From Eubacteriales bacterium mix99 (lineage in GTDB: Bacteria; Bacillota; Clostridia; Caldicoprobacterales; DTU083): 64,000 nucleotides of DNA. The notes beneath the pieces were generated by a model. The model did no database searches. It was not told the origin of the DNA and saw nothing but the letters and a program-made list of their open reading frames with translations. The stretch is taken from contig CP121690.1 in NCBI GenBank assembly GCA_038396605.1, positions 434,001-498,000 on the forward strand, written 5' to 3'. Position numbers and translations under genes: made by a program. Positions 33,835 through 42,981 of this stretch are shown piece by piece; within the stretch, counting starts at the first letter, position 1; each line of letters begins with the position of its first letter.

Positions 33835-35866
33835 GATAGCTCACCTCTTTCCAGATGGACACAACAAAGTCAACGACCTGATGAATCAAAGCAAAGATGA
33901 TTACGCCGGCAACAATGAAAAGAAACATGGTAAACAGCGTCAGGCCGATATTTTGAAACGTTTCCCGCCAGGAGTAGTTCTGAATCTCCCGAACCATGAC
34001 GACGATCAGAATTGCCATCGCGAGGACAACAATAAAGTTCAGCAATCCAATCAGAAAAGCTTCATTCTGAGTCAGCACATGACTCAAGAGAATAACGACA
34101 GGCTTCAGAACCAGATAGGGCATGGTCGCATAAGCCAGAGAGCAGTATATATCCTTCAGTTTTCCCTCTCCGTCCCGGATGGAGGAGACCAGATAATTAC
34201 ACAGAATAAACAGGAAGAATATACCGAACACCAAAGCGACGTCCATCCCCAGCTCAAACCGCCCTTCCTGTACCCGTTTGAACAAAAATCCGGAGAAATA
34301 CTTGTCCGCCACATATAGGATGAAGAAAACAAGATACAGCAAAGTGGAGGAGAAAATGGAGACCTTGCTCTCTCTTTGAATCCCATAATAGGCATCCGCC
34401 GGATTTTTCGGCACATAAGCCACAAATCGCAGCTCCCGTACCAGTCGCTTGTCCCCGGCTGAAGACAGGAAGCCCCGGACCGGCCGGAGTATGCCAAATT
34501 TCCGATCCAGCTTCTGAAGGGCCTTTCTGAAGACATACAACACGAGAAAGATGATAAGTATCAAAAAAAGATGATTTTTCAGAAAAACATTCCGCACTTC
34601 CCAAAAGGAATCGGAGTAGCCGTCCTTATCCCCTGCCAGGCGAAATGCCGACAGGGATCGGTCGTAATCCTCCAGCTTGTAATAGGCCTGCCCCAAACCC
34701 CTGTAGGCATAGTCAAAGAAGCTGTTCTGCCGGAGCACTTCCTCCCACGGCTCCTTGCTTTCAACATAATGTCCTTCCTGGTAGAGACGCAAGGCATGGT
34801 GAACAGTATCCGCATACTCGGTCTGCTCAAAAACCTGTATTTTGCCGGCTTCCTGATCCAGAACATACAAATGTCCGGATGCATCCACATCAATGGCAGC
34901 CGCATTGACGAACAGACCGCTGCGGTTCTTTCCGTCATCGCTGCCGCCGAACAGAAAGAGCAGATCCCCTTCCCTGGAATATTCATAGAGATATCCGGTG
35001 GCAGACACGACAAATATGTTTTCTATCGAACCGACTGCCACATCCGCGATGTTCTCATCGGAAAGCACATTGTTCAGCATATTGATGCCGGCCATATTGA
35101 ACTTCTTCACCCCGTTTGCTTCGGATCCCTGGGTCACAGTATAGATCAGTCCCCTGTCATCTATGGCAAGATTGACGGGAGAAGGAGGAACATTTCGCTT
35201 TAGCTGCTGCTTCTGTTCCTTCGTGGAAATCAATCTGCGAAAGGCGTCCCGAATAGGAAGCGGTGTACTGTTGGCCCCGAAGTATCCAAGAAAGTCCTTC
35301 TGCTCCCCGATCTGGGCAATTCCGTTGGTGTTGCCCTCTGCAATAACGTAAAGGCTTCCGGCAGCATCCACCACCAGCTTTTTGGGAACAAACTTATTCT
35401 TCTTTCCATACAGGGGGCCTTCCGGTTTGCCATATTCCCCGATCTGCTTTCCGTCAGATGAGAAAACAATGATTTTCCCCTGCCTGGGGTCCGCCGCATA
35501 GAGATTGCCCTTTTCATCCACAAAGATACCGGTAGGACCCTTCAGCACCCCTTCCCCGATGGAGGCAAGGAATTCCCCTTCCAGTGTGCAACGTACCACC
35601 CTGGCATTTCCCGTATCGGCAATGTAAAGCATATTCTTTCCGTCTATAAAGATGTCGCCCGGCTTCTTGAGCTCCTTGCCTCCCAGCTTGGTAATGGCGT
35701 TTTGTGGCAGGTATCCGTCCTGGCTGCTGACAAGCCGGCCTCTGTGATCCTGTGTCATGGTGGTATACGGCGCATCGGAGGCAAATGCAGCAGGGCAGAG
35801 GAAAAGCAGCATCAGCAAAGTGAGCAAAGCGGGACAAAAAACAGACCGGATCATCCTTTTCTTCAT
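33824..35866 (-). CDS. NHL-repeat/TPR/Yip1 membrane protein
   Basis: This 680-residue protein has a Sec signal ('LLMLLFLCPAAFASDA', cut after about residue 29). NHL-type propeller repeats follow over about 55-350 ('DIFIDGKNMLYIADTGNARVV', 'IFVDEKGNLYAADPRQGKI', 'VDVDASGHLYVLD'-like units). A TPR-like pair (about 355-420, 'GLGQAYYKLEDYDRSLSAF'), a membrane helix (about 430-450) and a C-terminal Yip1 domain with four or five membrane helices complete it. The propeller and TPRs should face outward and the Yip1 part lie in the membrane. It is flanked by, and coupled to, a permease gene (three bases away) and the DUF5696 gene (overlapping). No function is established for this combination that I know of; a surface scaffold or sensor is a guess. 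Confidence 0.8.
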   Translation of the reverse strand: MKKRMIRSVFCPALLTLLMLLFLCPAAFASDAPYTTMTQDHRGRLVSSQDGYLPQNAITKLGGKELKKPGDIFIDGKNMLYIADTGNARVVRCTLEGEFLASIGEGVLKGPTGIFVDEKGNLYAADPRQGKIIVFSSDGKQIGEYGKPEGPLYGKKNKFVPKKLVVDAAGSLYVIAEGNTNGIAQIGEQKDFLGYFGANSTPLPIRDAFRRLISTKEQKQQLKRNVPPSPVNLAIDDRGLIYTVTQGSEANGVKKFNMAGINMLNNVLSDENIADVAVGSIENIFVVSATGYLYEYSREGDLLFLFGGSDDGKNRSGLFVNAAAIDVDASGHLYVLDQEAGKIQVFEQTEYADTVHHALRLYQEGHYVESKEPWEEVLRQNSFFDYAYRGLGQAYYKLEDYDRSLSAFRLAGDKDGYSDSFWEVRNVFLKNHLFLILIIFLVLYVFRKALQKLDRKFGILRPVRGFLSSAGDKRLVRELRFVAYVPKNPADAYYGIQRESKVSIFSSTLLYLVFFILYVADKYFSGFLFKRVQEGRFELGMDVALVFGIFFLFILCNYLVSSIRDGEGKLKDIYCSLAYATMPYLVLKPVVILLSHVLTQNEAFLIGLLNFIVVLAMAILIVVMVREIQNYSWRETFQNIGLTLFTMFLFIVAGVIIFALIHQVVDFVVSIWKEVSYRVS

Positions 35867-35869
35867 GGC

Positions 35870-36814
35870 TCAATCCTCCCGAAACATTCTTCTGGCCAAT
35901 TTGGACGCCCCATAGATAATGAGGAGCAGAACAACGGAAACGGCGGAGGCATATCCCATCTCATAACGGATAAATCCATAATCCTCTATATGATTGACAA
36001 TCAATTGTCCCGCATAGGATGGGGTGGGATTTGTCCCGCTCAGCGCCACTCCGATATTCCCGACCTGGAACGTATTGACCACGGCCATAACTGCACCAAA
36101 AAGCATCTGCGGCTTCATCATGGGAATCGTGATATAAAATACTTCCTGCATTCGATTCCGTATGCCATCAATGCTGGCCGCTTCATAAATACTGCTGTCA
36201 TAGTTCAAAAGACCTGCAAGCATTGCGAGAAATCCCACCCCCATGCTCCCCCACAGGGCCACGATAATCATGATAGGCATCAGAAAATCCGGGGACTGAA
36301 GAAACTGAATCGGTTCGGTGATCCAGCCCAGATCCAAAAGCAGATTGTTCAGATACCCCATCCGGTCTCCGCTGAATAAGATCTTCCAGATTACGGCCAT
36401 AGTCACGCCGGAGGTCATGGACGGAGAGTAGACAATCAGCGCCAGGATGGTTCTCGGTACTTTTTGAATTTGACTCAGGGACCAGGCGAGGAAAAAGGAA
36501 AGGGCATAGCCCACCGGCCCGACAATGACGGCAAACAGGATGGTATTGGGCAGAACATACTGCATGAATATGGAGTCCTGTGTCAGCAAATTGATGTAGT
36601 TTAAAAAATAGGTAAAATCGGGAACCTGCACCGCATTGAAATTCGTAAAGGAAAGCAGAATAGCCAGGGTCACCGGTATGACAATAAATATAGTAAACAA
36701 CAATATGTAGGGAAAAAGAAACACAAAAGCAGGATTCAGCCTGTGCCTCTGCTCCCGTGGTGGAACCTTCGGCTTTACCACTCTTTCTTTTCCTGTTGCC
36801 AGATGACCTTCCAT
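35870..36814 (-). CDS. Sugar ABC transporter permease, MalF-like (system 1)
   Basis: This 314-residue permease has a basic N-terminus ('[14 protein letters not shown]'), six hydrophobic segments and the EAA loop '[25 protein letters not shown]'. The ATG overlaps the region of the preceding stop (TAA ATG), so it is translationally coupled to the 987-residue binding protein. No MalG-like partner follows directly; the unpaired one at 27172-28044 is the likely mate. Confidence 0.91.
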   Translation of the reverse strand: MEGHLATGKERVVKPKVPPREQRHRLNPAFVFLFPYILLFTIFIVIPVTLAILLSFTNFNAVQVPDFTYFLNYINLLTQDSIFMQYVLPNTILFAVIVGPVGYALSFFLAWSLSQIQKVPRTILALIVYSPSMTSGVTMAVIWKILFSGDRMGYLNNLLLDLGWITEPIQFLQSPDFLMPIMIIVALWGSMGVGFLAMLAGLLNYDSSIYEAASIDGIRNRMQEVFYITIPMMKPQMLFGAVMAVVNTFQVGNIGVALSGTNPTPSYAGQLIVNHIEDYGFIRYEMGYASAVSVVLLLIIYGASKLARRMFRED

Positions 36815-39778
36815 TTACTCCACCCACTTTCTCACTGTATCAATATCCGGCACCTGAAAGGTCTTTACCACCTGGCCATCCGACAGGTAGCCAAACTCCT
36901 CCAGCTTTCTGGTAATCTCCCGGTTGATCCGCTTTATGGCTTCATCCATGGCAGAACGGACATTTTCGCCTTCCATGACCGTCTGCGTCACCACATTGCT
37001 CAGTTCCCTTTCTATCATGTATCCTCCCAGAATCCTGGGCGGTTCCCTGGTCCATTTCACCTGCTCCAGAATGGCTTTGTGTTTTCGGATCCATGGCGTA
37101 TTGGCCATTGCCTCCAGGTTGGAGGTATTCCACAGATATTCGTTGCCCAGAGTGGATTGCAGGGTATTGGCAAACCGGGTCTGGACATCGGTGGATGTCC
37201 ACCAGTCCAGGAATTTCCAGGCCTCTTCCTTCCTTGTGCTGTTCTCGAAAATTACATCGCTTTCCGCAGAGCCCAGCGTCCACCGCTGCACCTTCCCGGT
37301 TTTGTCCCGGACTCCGGGATACGGTGCCACTTCCCACATACCTGCGATCTCAGGCGCCGCGTTGGTCAACAGATTCAGCATTCCATAATCCGCGATACCA
37401 ATGGGAATCCGGCCGTCCCGGAAGCTCTGATAAAAGCTCTGTACTTCATAGGGCATATCATAAATCGTATAGTTTTCCGTGAGCATCGTCATGCCCCGAA
37501 GCGCTTCCTCCGTATCCAGATTGCAGCGCATTTTCTTTTCATCAAAAAGTGTACCGCCGTTTTGATAGATAAACGGAACAGTTGCGGCAAAGGGCTTGGT
37601 CCCGACAAAATTGGAAACATGGCTGTTGAAATTCAGTCCTCTGCGCTGAAGCTGCGGCAGCATCTGCCGAACTTCCTCCATAGTGTCCGGAGGCTTGAGA
37701 CCCATGGAATCCAGTATATCCTTTCGGTAAAACATGACCCAGAAATTGAATGTTTCCGGAATCCCATACAGCCCGTCATCTGCAACCCCTGGTATCAGCA
37801 TCCCCGGTGCGAACCGACGCCCCACTTCCCGGAAGCGGTCAAATTTCCTCATATCCGCCAGAACTCCACGTATCGCCAGATCATAGATCAGACCGGATCC
37901 GATGGCCATGGCCACATCCGGAGACTTTCCGGAGGCATTTGCAAGAATCAGTTTATTCTGATCCGGCATGATGGAGAGATCCACATCGATGCCATATTTT
38001 GATTTGAAGTCGGTATCCGCCATTTTCTGTATCATTTCAAGATACTGTCTTGGCCGCCTGACCCAGACCTGCAGATGATCGGTATCGTCCTGATAGGTCG
38101 GAGTATATTCCTGTTCGCCAAAGGAATAAAAGAAACGCCGGACTTTTTCTGTCGTCCCCCGGAAGAAACCCATTCCCTCCGGAAGCCGTTTCCCATCCTG
38201 AAAAATGAAAATCTTATCCAGTCCCAGCGGGCTTTGATTCAATTGTTCAATCATCGTGGTCAGGTTCTGCCGGGCGGAGCCGGTACCCTGATTGAAAGCA
38301 TCCATTTTCTTTGGAAGTTCATCGGGTTCCTTTGCCAGGTCCGTCATGATCCGGGCTGCCATTTTGAGAGGTGCCAACTCTCCGATATTGTCCACGCCAG
38401 GGTTGAAAGATGCCAGGAAACGATATACTTCATCTATGATTTCTTTCCAGTAATGAAGCTTTCCAGTGACATCAAAATTGAAATCCTTCAGCCGGAAATC
38501 CCGGAACCGGCCTGTATTGCCACCGGTGATCCTGCCAATGTCCAGGGCCAGCTGATTCATTTCGTCTGTTACCTTTGTCAGAATCCGGATCGCATCCCGT
38601 ACATGGTCCAGAGAAACTTCCACTGCTATGGTGTGCGGACCTTTCTCCAGAAAAACAGCCGCCTTTTTCCCGTCCGCTTTGGTAACAATCTGGTTCTCAA
38701 ATTTAGTCGTATAGGGAAACGGCATATTTTGAAACGCATCAGAAAGTATTTTTCCATCCACATAGACATTTCGGAATACAGGAAAATTTGCCTTGTCACT
38801 TTGACGATAACGGAAGCCAATCCGATACCAGCCGCTTTCCTTTACCTGAAAATCATATTCGATCCGGTCTCCACCTGACTTAAAGGAAGAATCGGCAACA
38901 ACATTCAGCACTTTCTTCTTAGCATGATATGGAGTCAGAGAAGTGTCATAGATGCTGTCCGGACGGATATTGGGGCTGTTTCGCCTGGTCATGTGCTCCG
39001 CCTCAATGGGAATCAGCCTGTTCCCATCCGGCTTTCCCGATCGTTCTTTCGGTGGCTCCGGGAAGGATTCCTCCGGCTGCCTTGCTGCGGAAAGGGTGAA
39101 ATCGCCGATCAGCAGTGCCTCTTCCGTGCAGGTGACGGAAAGCGTATTGGTCCCTTCCTTCAGGGCGGTGACCAGAGGCGTGCTGAAAAGATGGTCTTCA
39201 CTGAACAGATATGTATGATTCCAGGTATGCTGCTTCACCGGGATCGCCATGACTTCATTCCCATAACGGTCATAGGGGAAGGAATCACTTTCGTCCGCCC
39301 AGGTATTGTCCACGGAAAGCCTTTTCATCTCAGGGAAGGGATATTCCCCGTTCACCATTATGGCCACTCCGCCCGGCAGGATATCTTCATCCGCCGTACG
39401 ATACTGAAATCCGATTTGATACAGCCCCTCCTCAGGAGCCTGGATTTGAAAGTCCCTGGTCTGACCGGGATCCATTCGAATACCGCCGTCCTCCAGTTCA
39501 CCGCCTCCGACAAGCTCCTGAACCGGGCACAGGATCTCTTCCCCTTTATAGAACTGATTCCCCTGTCTGCTGATATAGTGATAATAATCATTATCCGGAA
39601 TATCGTCCATGGAAAGGTAGATCTGACGTAAATCCGGTACATCCGCTTTCGCGGCATCTGAAGCAACAGCCGTACCGGGAACCGCCACACCAGGCAGTAA
39701 AGCAGCACACAGTATCCATGCTGTAAGCCTTGCGGTCCAACCCGCGAAATGACTTCTTCCCTTTTTCATGATCATCAT
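36815..39778 (-). CDS. Giant solute-binding protein with duplicated carbohydrate-binding-like modules (system 1)
   Basis: This 987-residue exported protein is twice the usual length. A Sec signal ends in AVASDA (about residue 40); there is no lipobox. Two similar beta-sandwich modules follow, about 60-235 ('GLYQIGFQYRTADEDILPG') and about 255-410 ('GWYRIGFRYRQSDKANFPV'). A helical linker (410-540) leads to a family 1 solute-binding domain (about 560-970: 'KSPDVAMAIGSGLIYDLAIRG', 'GIPETFNFWVMFYRKDILDS'). It probably binds long chains at the surface and feeds the permease gene next to it. Several start codons cluster at 39769-39778 and I cannot pick between them. It is the first gene of the locus, divergent from the ArsR-type regulator. 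Confidence 0.85.
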   Translation of the reverse strand: MMIMKKGRSHFAGWTARLTAWILCAALLPGVAVPGTAVASDAAKADVPDLRQIYLSMDDIPDNDYYHYISRQGNQFYKGEEILCPVQELVGGGELEDGGIRMDPGQTRDFQIQAPEEGLYQIGFQYRTADEDILPGGVAIMVNGEYPFPEMKRLSVDNTWADESDSFPYDRYGNEVMAIPVKQHTWNHTYLFSEDHLFSTPLVTALKEGTNTLSVTCTEEALLIGDFTLSAARQPEESFPEPPKERSGKPDGNRLIPIEAEHMTRRNSPNIRPDSIYDTSLTPYHAKKKVLNVVADSSFKSGGDRIEYDFQVKESGWYRIGFRYRQSDKANFPVFRNVYVDGKILSDAFQNMPFPYTTKFENQIVTKADGKKAAVFLEKGPHTIAVEVSLDHVRDAIRILTKVTDEMNQLALDIGRITGGNTGRFRDFRLKDFNFDVTGKLHYWKEIIDEVYRFLASFNPGVDNIGELAPLKMAARIMTDLAKEPDELPKKMDAFNQGTGSARQNLTTMIEQLNQSPLGLDKIFIFQDGKRLPEGMGFFRGTTEKVRRFFYSFGEQEYTPTYQDDTDHLQVWVRRPRQYLEMIQKMADTDFKSKYGIDVDLSIMPDQNKLILANASGKSPDVAMAIGSGLIYDLAIRGVLADMRKFDRFREVGRRFAPGMLIPGVADDGLYGIPETFNFWVMFYRKDILDSMGLKPPDTMEEVRQMLPQLQRRGLNFNSHVSNFVGTKPFAATVPFIYQNGGTLFDEKKMRCNLDTEEALRGMTMLTENYTIYDMPYEVQSFYQSFRDGRIPIGIADYGMLNLLTNAAPEIAGMWEVAPYPGVRDKTGKVQRWTLGSAESDVIFENSTRKEEAWKFLDWWTSTDVQTRFANTLQSTLGNEYLWNTSNLEAMANTPWIRKHKAILEQVKWTREPPRILGGYMIERELSNVVTQTVMEGENVRSAMDEAIKRINREITRKLEEFGYLSDGQVVKTFQVPDIDTVRKWVE

Positions 39779-40174
39779 TACCCTATCCCCCTATGTACCA
39801 GTCTTCCTCATTCCCGGCAATGCTCAATTCAAAACTGTCCAATCCACCTTTTCCAACTAAGAAAATCAAAATACATGGACTATAACAAAAATATTGTATA
39901 TAATAAGGTACAGCGAGATTTATTTTTCAACTATTAGTTTAGACTATGTTTCTGTATATGTCAATACACATAGTAGATTTTATTTATAAATTGTATATTT
40001 CAACAAAGTAAGTGATTCTATCGATAGCATATGTAAAACATTTACTGTGCATTATTCTATATTTTCTGTATATAATGAATCGCGTGAAGCTGTTTTTCAT
40101 GATTTGTAGAAAAATATGAAGTATAATGAATCACAAAAGGGTAAGCTTACAACCATTAACGGGAGGGATGACAA
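39779..40174. promoter_or_regulatory. AT-rich divergent control region of the polysaccharide locus
   Basis: This roughly 395-base gap separates the 987-residue binding protein (left) from the regulator (right) and is far more AT-rich than its surroundings. It contains an exact direct repeat TATAATGAATC (40071-40081 and 40122-40132, 51 bases apart), the palindrome CTATCGATAG (about 40018-40027), and an inverted repeat ACTATGT (39943-39949) / ACATAGT (39968-39974). Either TATAAT could be a -10 box for the regulator, but neither has a good -35. On the minus strand TATAGT-like boxes near 39880-39900 could serve the locus. The repeats are the best operator candidates for the ArsR-type protein. Confidence 0.55.
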
Positions 40175-41131
40175 TTGCCCAAAGAAATCATATTGGGAAT
40201 ACACGACAGACAAAAACTGTTTGTTTCGGCAAAAGCAATGGCTTCTGAAAGCAGGCTTGAGATTATCAATCTGTTGAACCGAGGCAGCTACAACATCAAT
40301 GAGATTGCCGAAAGACTGGATATGCCGGTCTCCACAGCAGCCATGCATGTCAAAGTGCTGGAGGATGCCGATCTGATTCGTACCGAACTGCAGCCAGGCA
40401 TCCGGGGATCCATGAAGCTTTGCAGCCGAAAGATCGATGTCGTCCATATCAATTTAGCCAATCCGGAAAACAATCTGAGCAATCTCTTTGAAATCAACAT
40501 GCCCATTGGCAACTATGTGGACTGTAAAATTCAGCCAACCTGCGGCCTCGCCAGTGAAAAATCCTTTATCGATACCGATGACAGTCCAAGAGCCTTCTAC
40601 AATCCGCTGCGGACGGAAGCGCAGATCCTGTGGCTTGGAAATGGATATGTAGAATACCGGTTTCCCAACAGCATCCTGCTCCATGCAAATCCGCTGTCCA
40701 TGGAACTCTCTATGGAAATATGCTCGGAAGCACCGAATTACCGGAACAACTGGCCATCGGATATCACCCTGTGGATCAATGGAACTGCGGTTGGCACCTG
40801 GAGAAGTCCCGGCGATCTTGGCGGGCGCAGAGGCAGACTGAATCCCACATGGTGGCCGGACGCCAGCACACAGCATGGTTTGCTCAAAACCTGGAAAGTA
40901 AACGCTGACGGTTCCTTTATCGATGAAGCCCGCGTATCCGATGTGACAATTGACCAGCTGGACCTGAAGGACAACGATTATATCACTGTCCGGATTGGCA
41001 TCGCAGAAGATGCGGAAAATGTGGGGGGTATCACCATCTTCGGAGAAAAATACGGCGATTACGAACAGAACATCCTGATGCGACTGGATTACACGACAAA
41101 CTTCAACGGGGAGGAGAAAACCGGGCAATGA
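40175..41131 (+). CDS. ArsR-type winged-helix regulator with large C-terminal ligand-binding-like domain
   Basis: This 318-residue protein starts with an ArsR/SmtB-like winged helix (residues about 10-85: 'MASESRLEIINLLNRGSYNINEIAERLDMPVSTAAMHVKVLEDADLI'). No metal-binding Cys motif is seen. The C-terminal 230 residues look like a beta-rich domain with many Trp, Gly and Pro ('LNPTWWPDASTQHG'), which fits sugar binding better than metal sensing. The start is TTG, seven bases after GGGAGGG. It is divergent from the locus and probably controls it in response to an oligosaccharide. The DNA-binding part is clear; the ligand is inferred. Confidence 0.82.
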   Translation: MPKEIILGIHDRQKLFVSAKAMASESRLEIINLLNRGSYNINEIAERLDMPVSTAAMHVKVLEDADLIRTELQPGIRGSMKLCSRKIDVVHINLANPENNLSNLFEINMPIGNYVDCKIQPTCGLASEKSFIDTDDSPRAFYNPLRTEAQILWLGNGYVEYRFPNSILLHANPLSMELSMEICSEAPNYRNNWPSDITLWINGTAVGTWRSPGDLGGRRGRLNPTWWPDASTQHGLLKTWKVNADGSFIDEARVSDVTIDQLDLKDNDYITVRIGIAEDAENVGGITIFGEKYGDYEQNILMRLDYTTNFNGEEKTGQ

Positions 41132-41146
41132 TTCCGGCTTTCCTAT

Positions 41147-41175
41147 TTGCATCCTGCCTTTCCTTATTATATAAT
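41147..41175 (+). promoter_or_regulatory. Sigma-A promoter of the second ABC exporter pair
   Basis: TTGCAT (41147-41152) and TATAAT (41170-41175) are 17 bases apart, with the gene starting at 41257. No attenuator like that of the first exporter is present. Confidence 0.75.
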
Positions 41176-41256
41176 GGAGATCGTATCTTCCGATTGATTA
41201 AAATGGAAATCATTTAAGAATAATCTATCAAGAAGACAGCATTGGGGAGGAATATT

Positions 41257-42981
41257 TTGCTGAAACGATTGGCCGCTTATTTTCACAATTACCGCAGGGA
41301 ACTGGCAGGAAGCGTCTTCTGTGTCGCAATGGAAGCCGTTTTTGAACTCGTGATTCCCATACTCATGGCGGAGATTATTGATATCGGTATTCCAAACCGG
41401 GACAAAAGCTATGTCCTGGGAAAAGGCGCCGCCATGGCAGGCTGCGCACTGGTCGCACTGGCCCTTGGAGTGCTGTATGCCCACCTTTCTGCAAAAGCCG
41501 GACAGGGATTCGGCGCGGAACTGAGAAAGGCGGAGTACAGAAAACTGCAGGGGTTTTCTTTTTCCAACATGAACCACTTCAGCGTTCCTTCGCTGATTAC
41601 CCGCTTAACCAACGATATTACCATATTGCAGCACGCAGCCTGCACCGGCCTGCGTCCAATGGTTCGCGGCCCCGTCATGATGGTCATGGCTCTCGCCATG
41701 TCCATCACCATGAGTCCGCAGCTTGCCCTCGTATTCCTTGTGGCCATGCCTGTTCTGGCCGCCTGTCTGGTTCTGATTCTCCGAAAGCTGGGTCCCATGT
41801 ATGCCGGAATGCAGAAGGCCCTGGATGAAGTAAATGCCATCGTGGAGGAAAACCTCAGAGCCATCCGTACCGTGAAAGCCTATGTAAAGGGCGACAGTGA
41901 GTATCAGAAATTCAGCGAAGGCAACGAAGCGTACCGGCAGACAGCAGAACGGTCCTTCCACTATGCTGTCCTGAACCTTCCCTGTTTCCAGGCTGTTATG
42001 TATGCGACGATTCTCTGCATTCTGTGGCTGGGTGGAAACTATATTCATCAGGGGACTATGAAGGTCGGTGTGCTGACCGGCTTTTTAAGCTATGTACTGC
42101 AGATTTTGAATTCCCTGATGATGATTTCCAATGTTTTTCTCCTGCTCAGCCGGTCCATAACTTCCGCACAGCGTATTTTTGAAGTACTGGATGAGCCTGC
42201 CGCCATCCACGACGGCCCCGGTTCCTATACCGTGCATCACGGAGAAATTGATTTTGAAGATGTCTCCTTTAAATACCAGGAAACTGCAGAGGAATATGTG
42301 CTTTCCCATATCAACCTTCATTTCGGCGCCGGGCAGACCATCGGAATCATCGGAGGAACCGGATCTGCCAAGTCCTCCCTGGTGCAGCTGATTCCAAGAC
42401 TGTACGATGTTTCCGAAGGGGTCCTGAAAATCGACGGGCACAATGTCCGGGAATATTCCCTGGTTCATCTGCGGGATGCCGTGGGCATGGTACTGCAGAA
42501 CAACAACCTGTTCTCCGGGACCATCCGTGAAAACCTGAAATGGGGCGACGAAAACGCAACGGATGAAGATCTGGACTGGGCTTGCCGGATTGCTTGTGCA
42601 GATGAATTTCTTTCCCGCATGCCGGAAGGATATGACATGGATCTGGGACAGGGCGGAGTGAATGTTTCCGGCGGGCAGAAACAGCGCCTCTGCATTGCCA
42701 GAGCCATACTGAAGCAGCCCCGCGTGCTGATCTTCGATGATTCCACAAGCGCCGTGGACACGGCAACGGAAGCAAGGATCCGTCACAGACTCGCTTCGGA
42801 GCTGAAAAATACGACGAAGATCTTTATTACCCAGCGGATCCGATCCATTGAGGATGCCGATCAGATTGTGGTATTGGACAACGGAACGGTCAGCGCCGCC
42901 GGCACACATGATGAGCTGATGAAGAGCAGCGAAATTTACCGGGATATTTATGAATTCCAGCAAAAAGGAGTTTTGGAATAA
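41257..42981 (+). CDS. ABC exporter half-transporter, degenerate ATP site (second pair)
   Basis: This 574-residue protein has an N-terminal membrane domain and a nucleotide-binding domain from about 330. Walker A reads 'GGTGSAKSS' (Ala where Gly is usual), the signature is 'VSGGQKQR', and Walker B is 'LIFDDSTSAVD' with Asp495 instead of Glu. The start is TTG at 41257, six bases after GGGGAGG; the frame's upstream TTG lies inside that ribosome site. It forms a heterodimer with the next gene. Substrate unknown; drugs, lipids or peptides are possible. Confidence 0.9.
   Translation: MLKRLAAYFHNYRRELAGSVFCVAMEAVFELVIPILMAEIIDIGIPNRDKSYVLGKGAAMAGCALVALALGVLYAHLSAKAGQGFGAELRKAEYRKLQGFSFSNMNHFSVPSLITRLTNDITILQHAACTGLRPMVRGPVMMVMALAMSITMSPQLALVFLVAMPVLAACLVLILRKLGPMYAGMQKALDEVNAIVEENLRAIRTVKAYVKGDSEYQKFSEGNEAYRQTAERSFHYAVLNLPCFQAVMYATILCILWLGGNYIHQGTMKVGVLTGFLSYVLQILNSLMMISNVFLLLSRSITSAQRIFEVLDEPAAIHDGPGSYTVHHGEIDFEDVSFKYQETAEEYVLSHINLHFGAGQTIGIIGGTGSAKSSLVQLIPRLYDVSEGVLKIDGHNVREYSLVHLRDAVGMVLQNNNLFSGTIRENLKWGDENATDEDLDWACRIACADEFLSRMPEGYDMDLGQGGVNVSGGQKQRLCIARAILKQPRVLIFDDSTSAVDTATEARIRHRLASELKNTTKIFITQRIRSIEDADQIVVLDNGTVSAAGTHDELMKSSEIYRDIYEFQQKGVLE

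Noticed and set aside
40041-40076. TTTACT and TATAAT as a promoter for the ArsR-type regulator
   Set aside because: The boxes are 24 bases apart, outside the working range; I left the region as an undivided control region.
39779-40174. AT-rich segment as a mobile-element or prophage insertion
   Set aside because: No transposase, integrase, terminal repeat or target duplication is seen; low GC is normal for a divergent promoter region.
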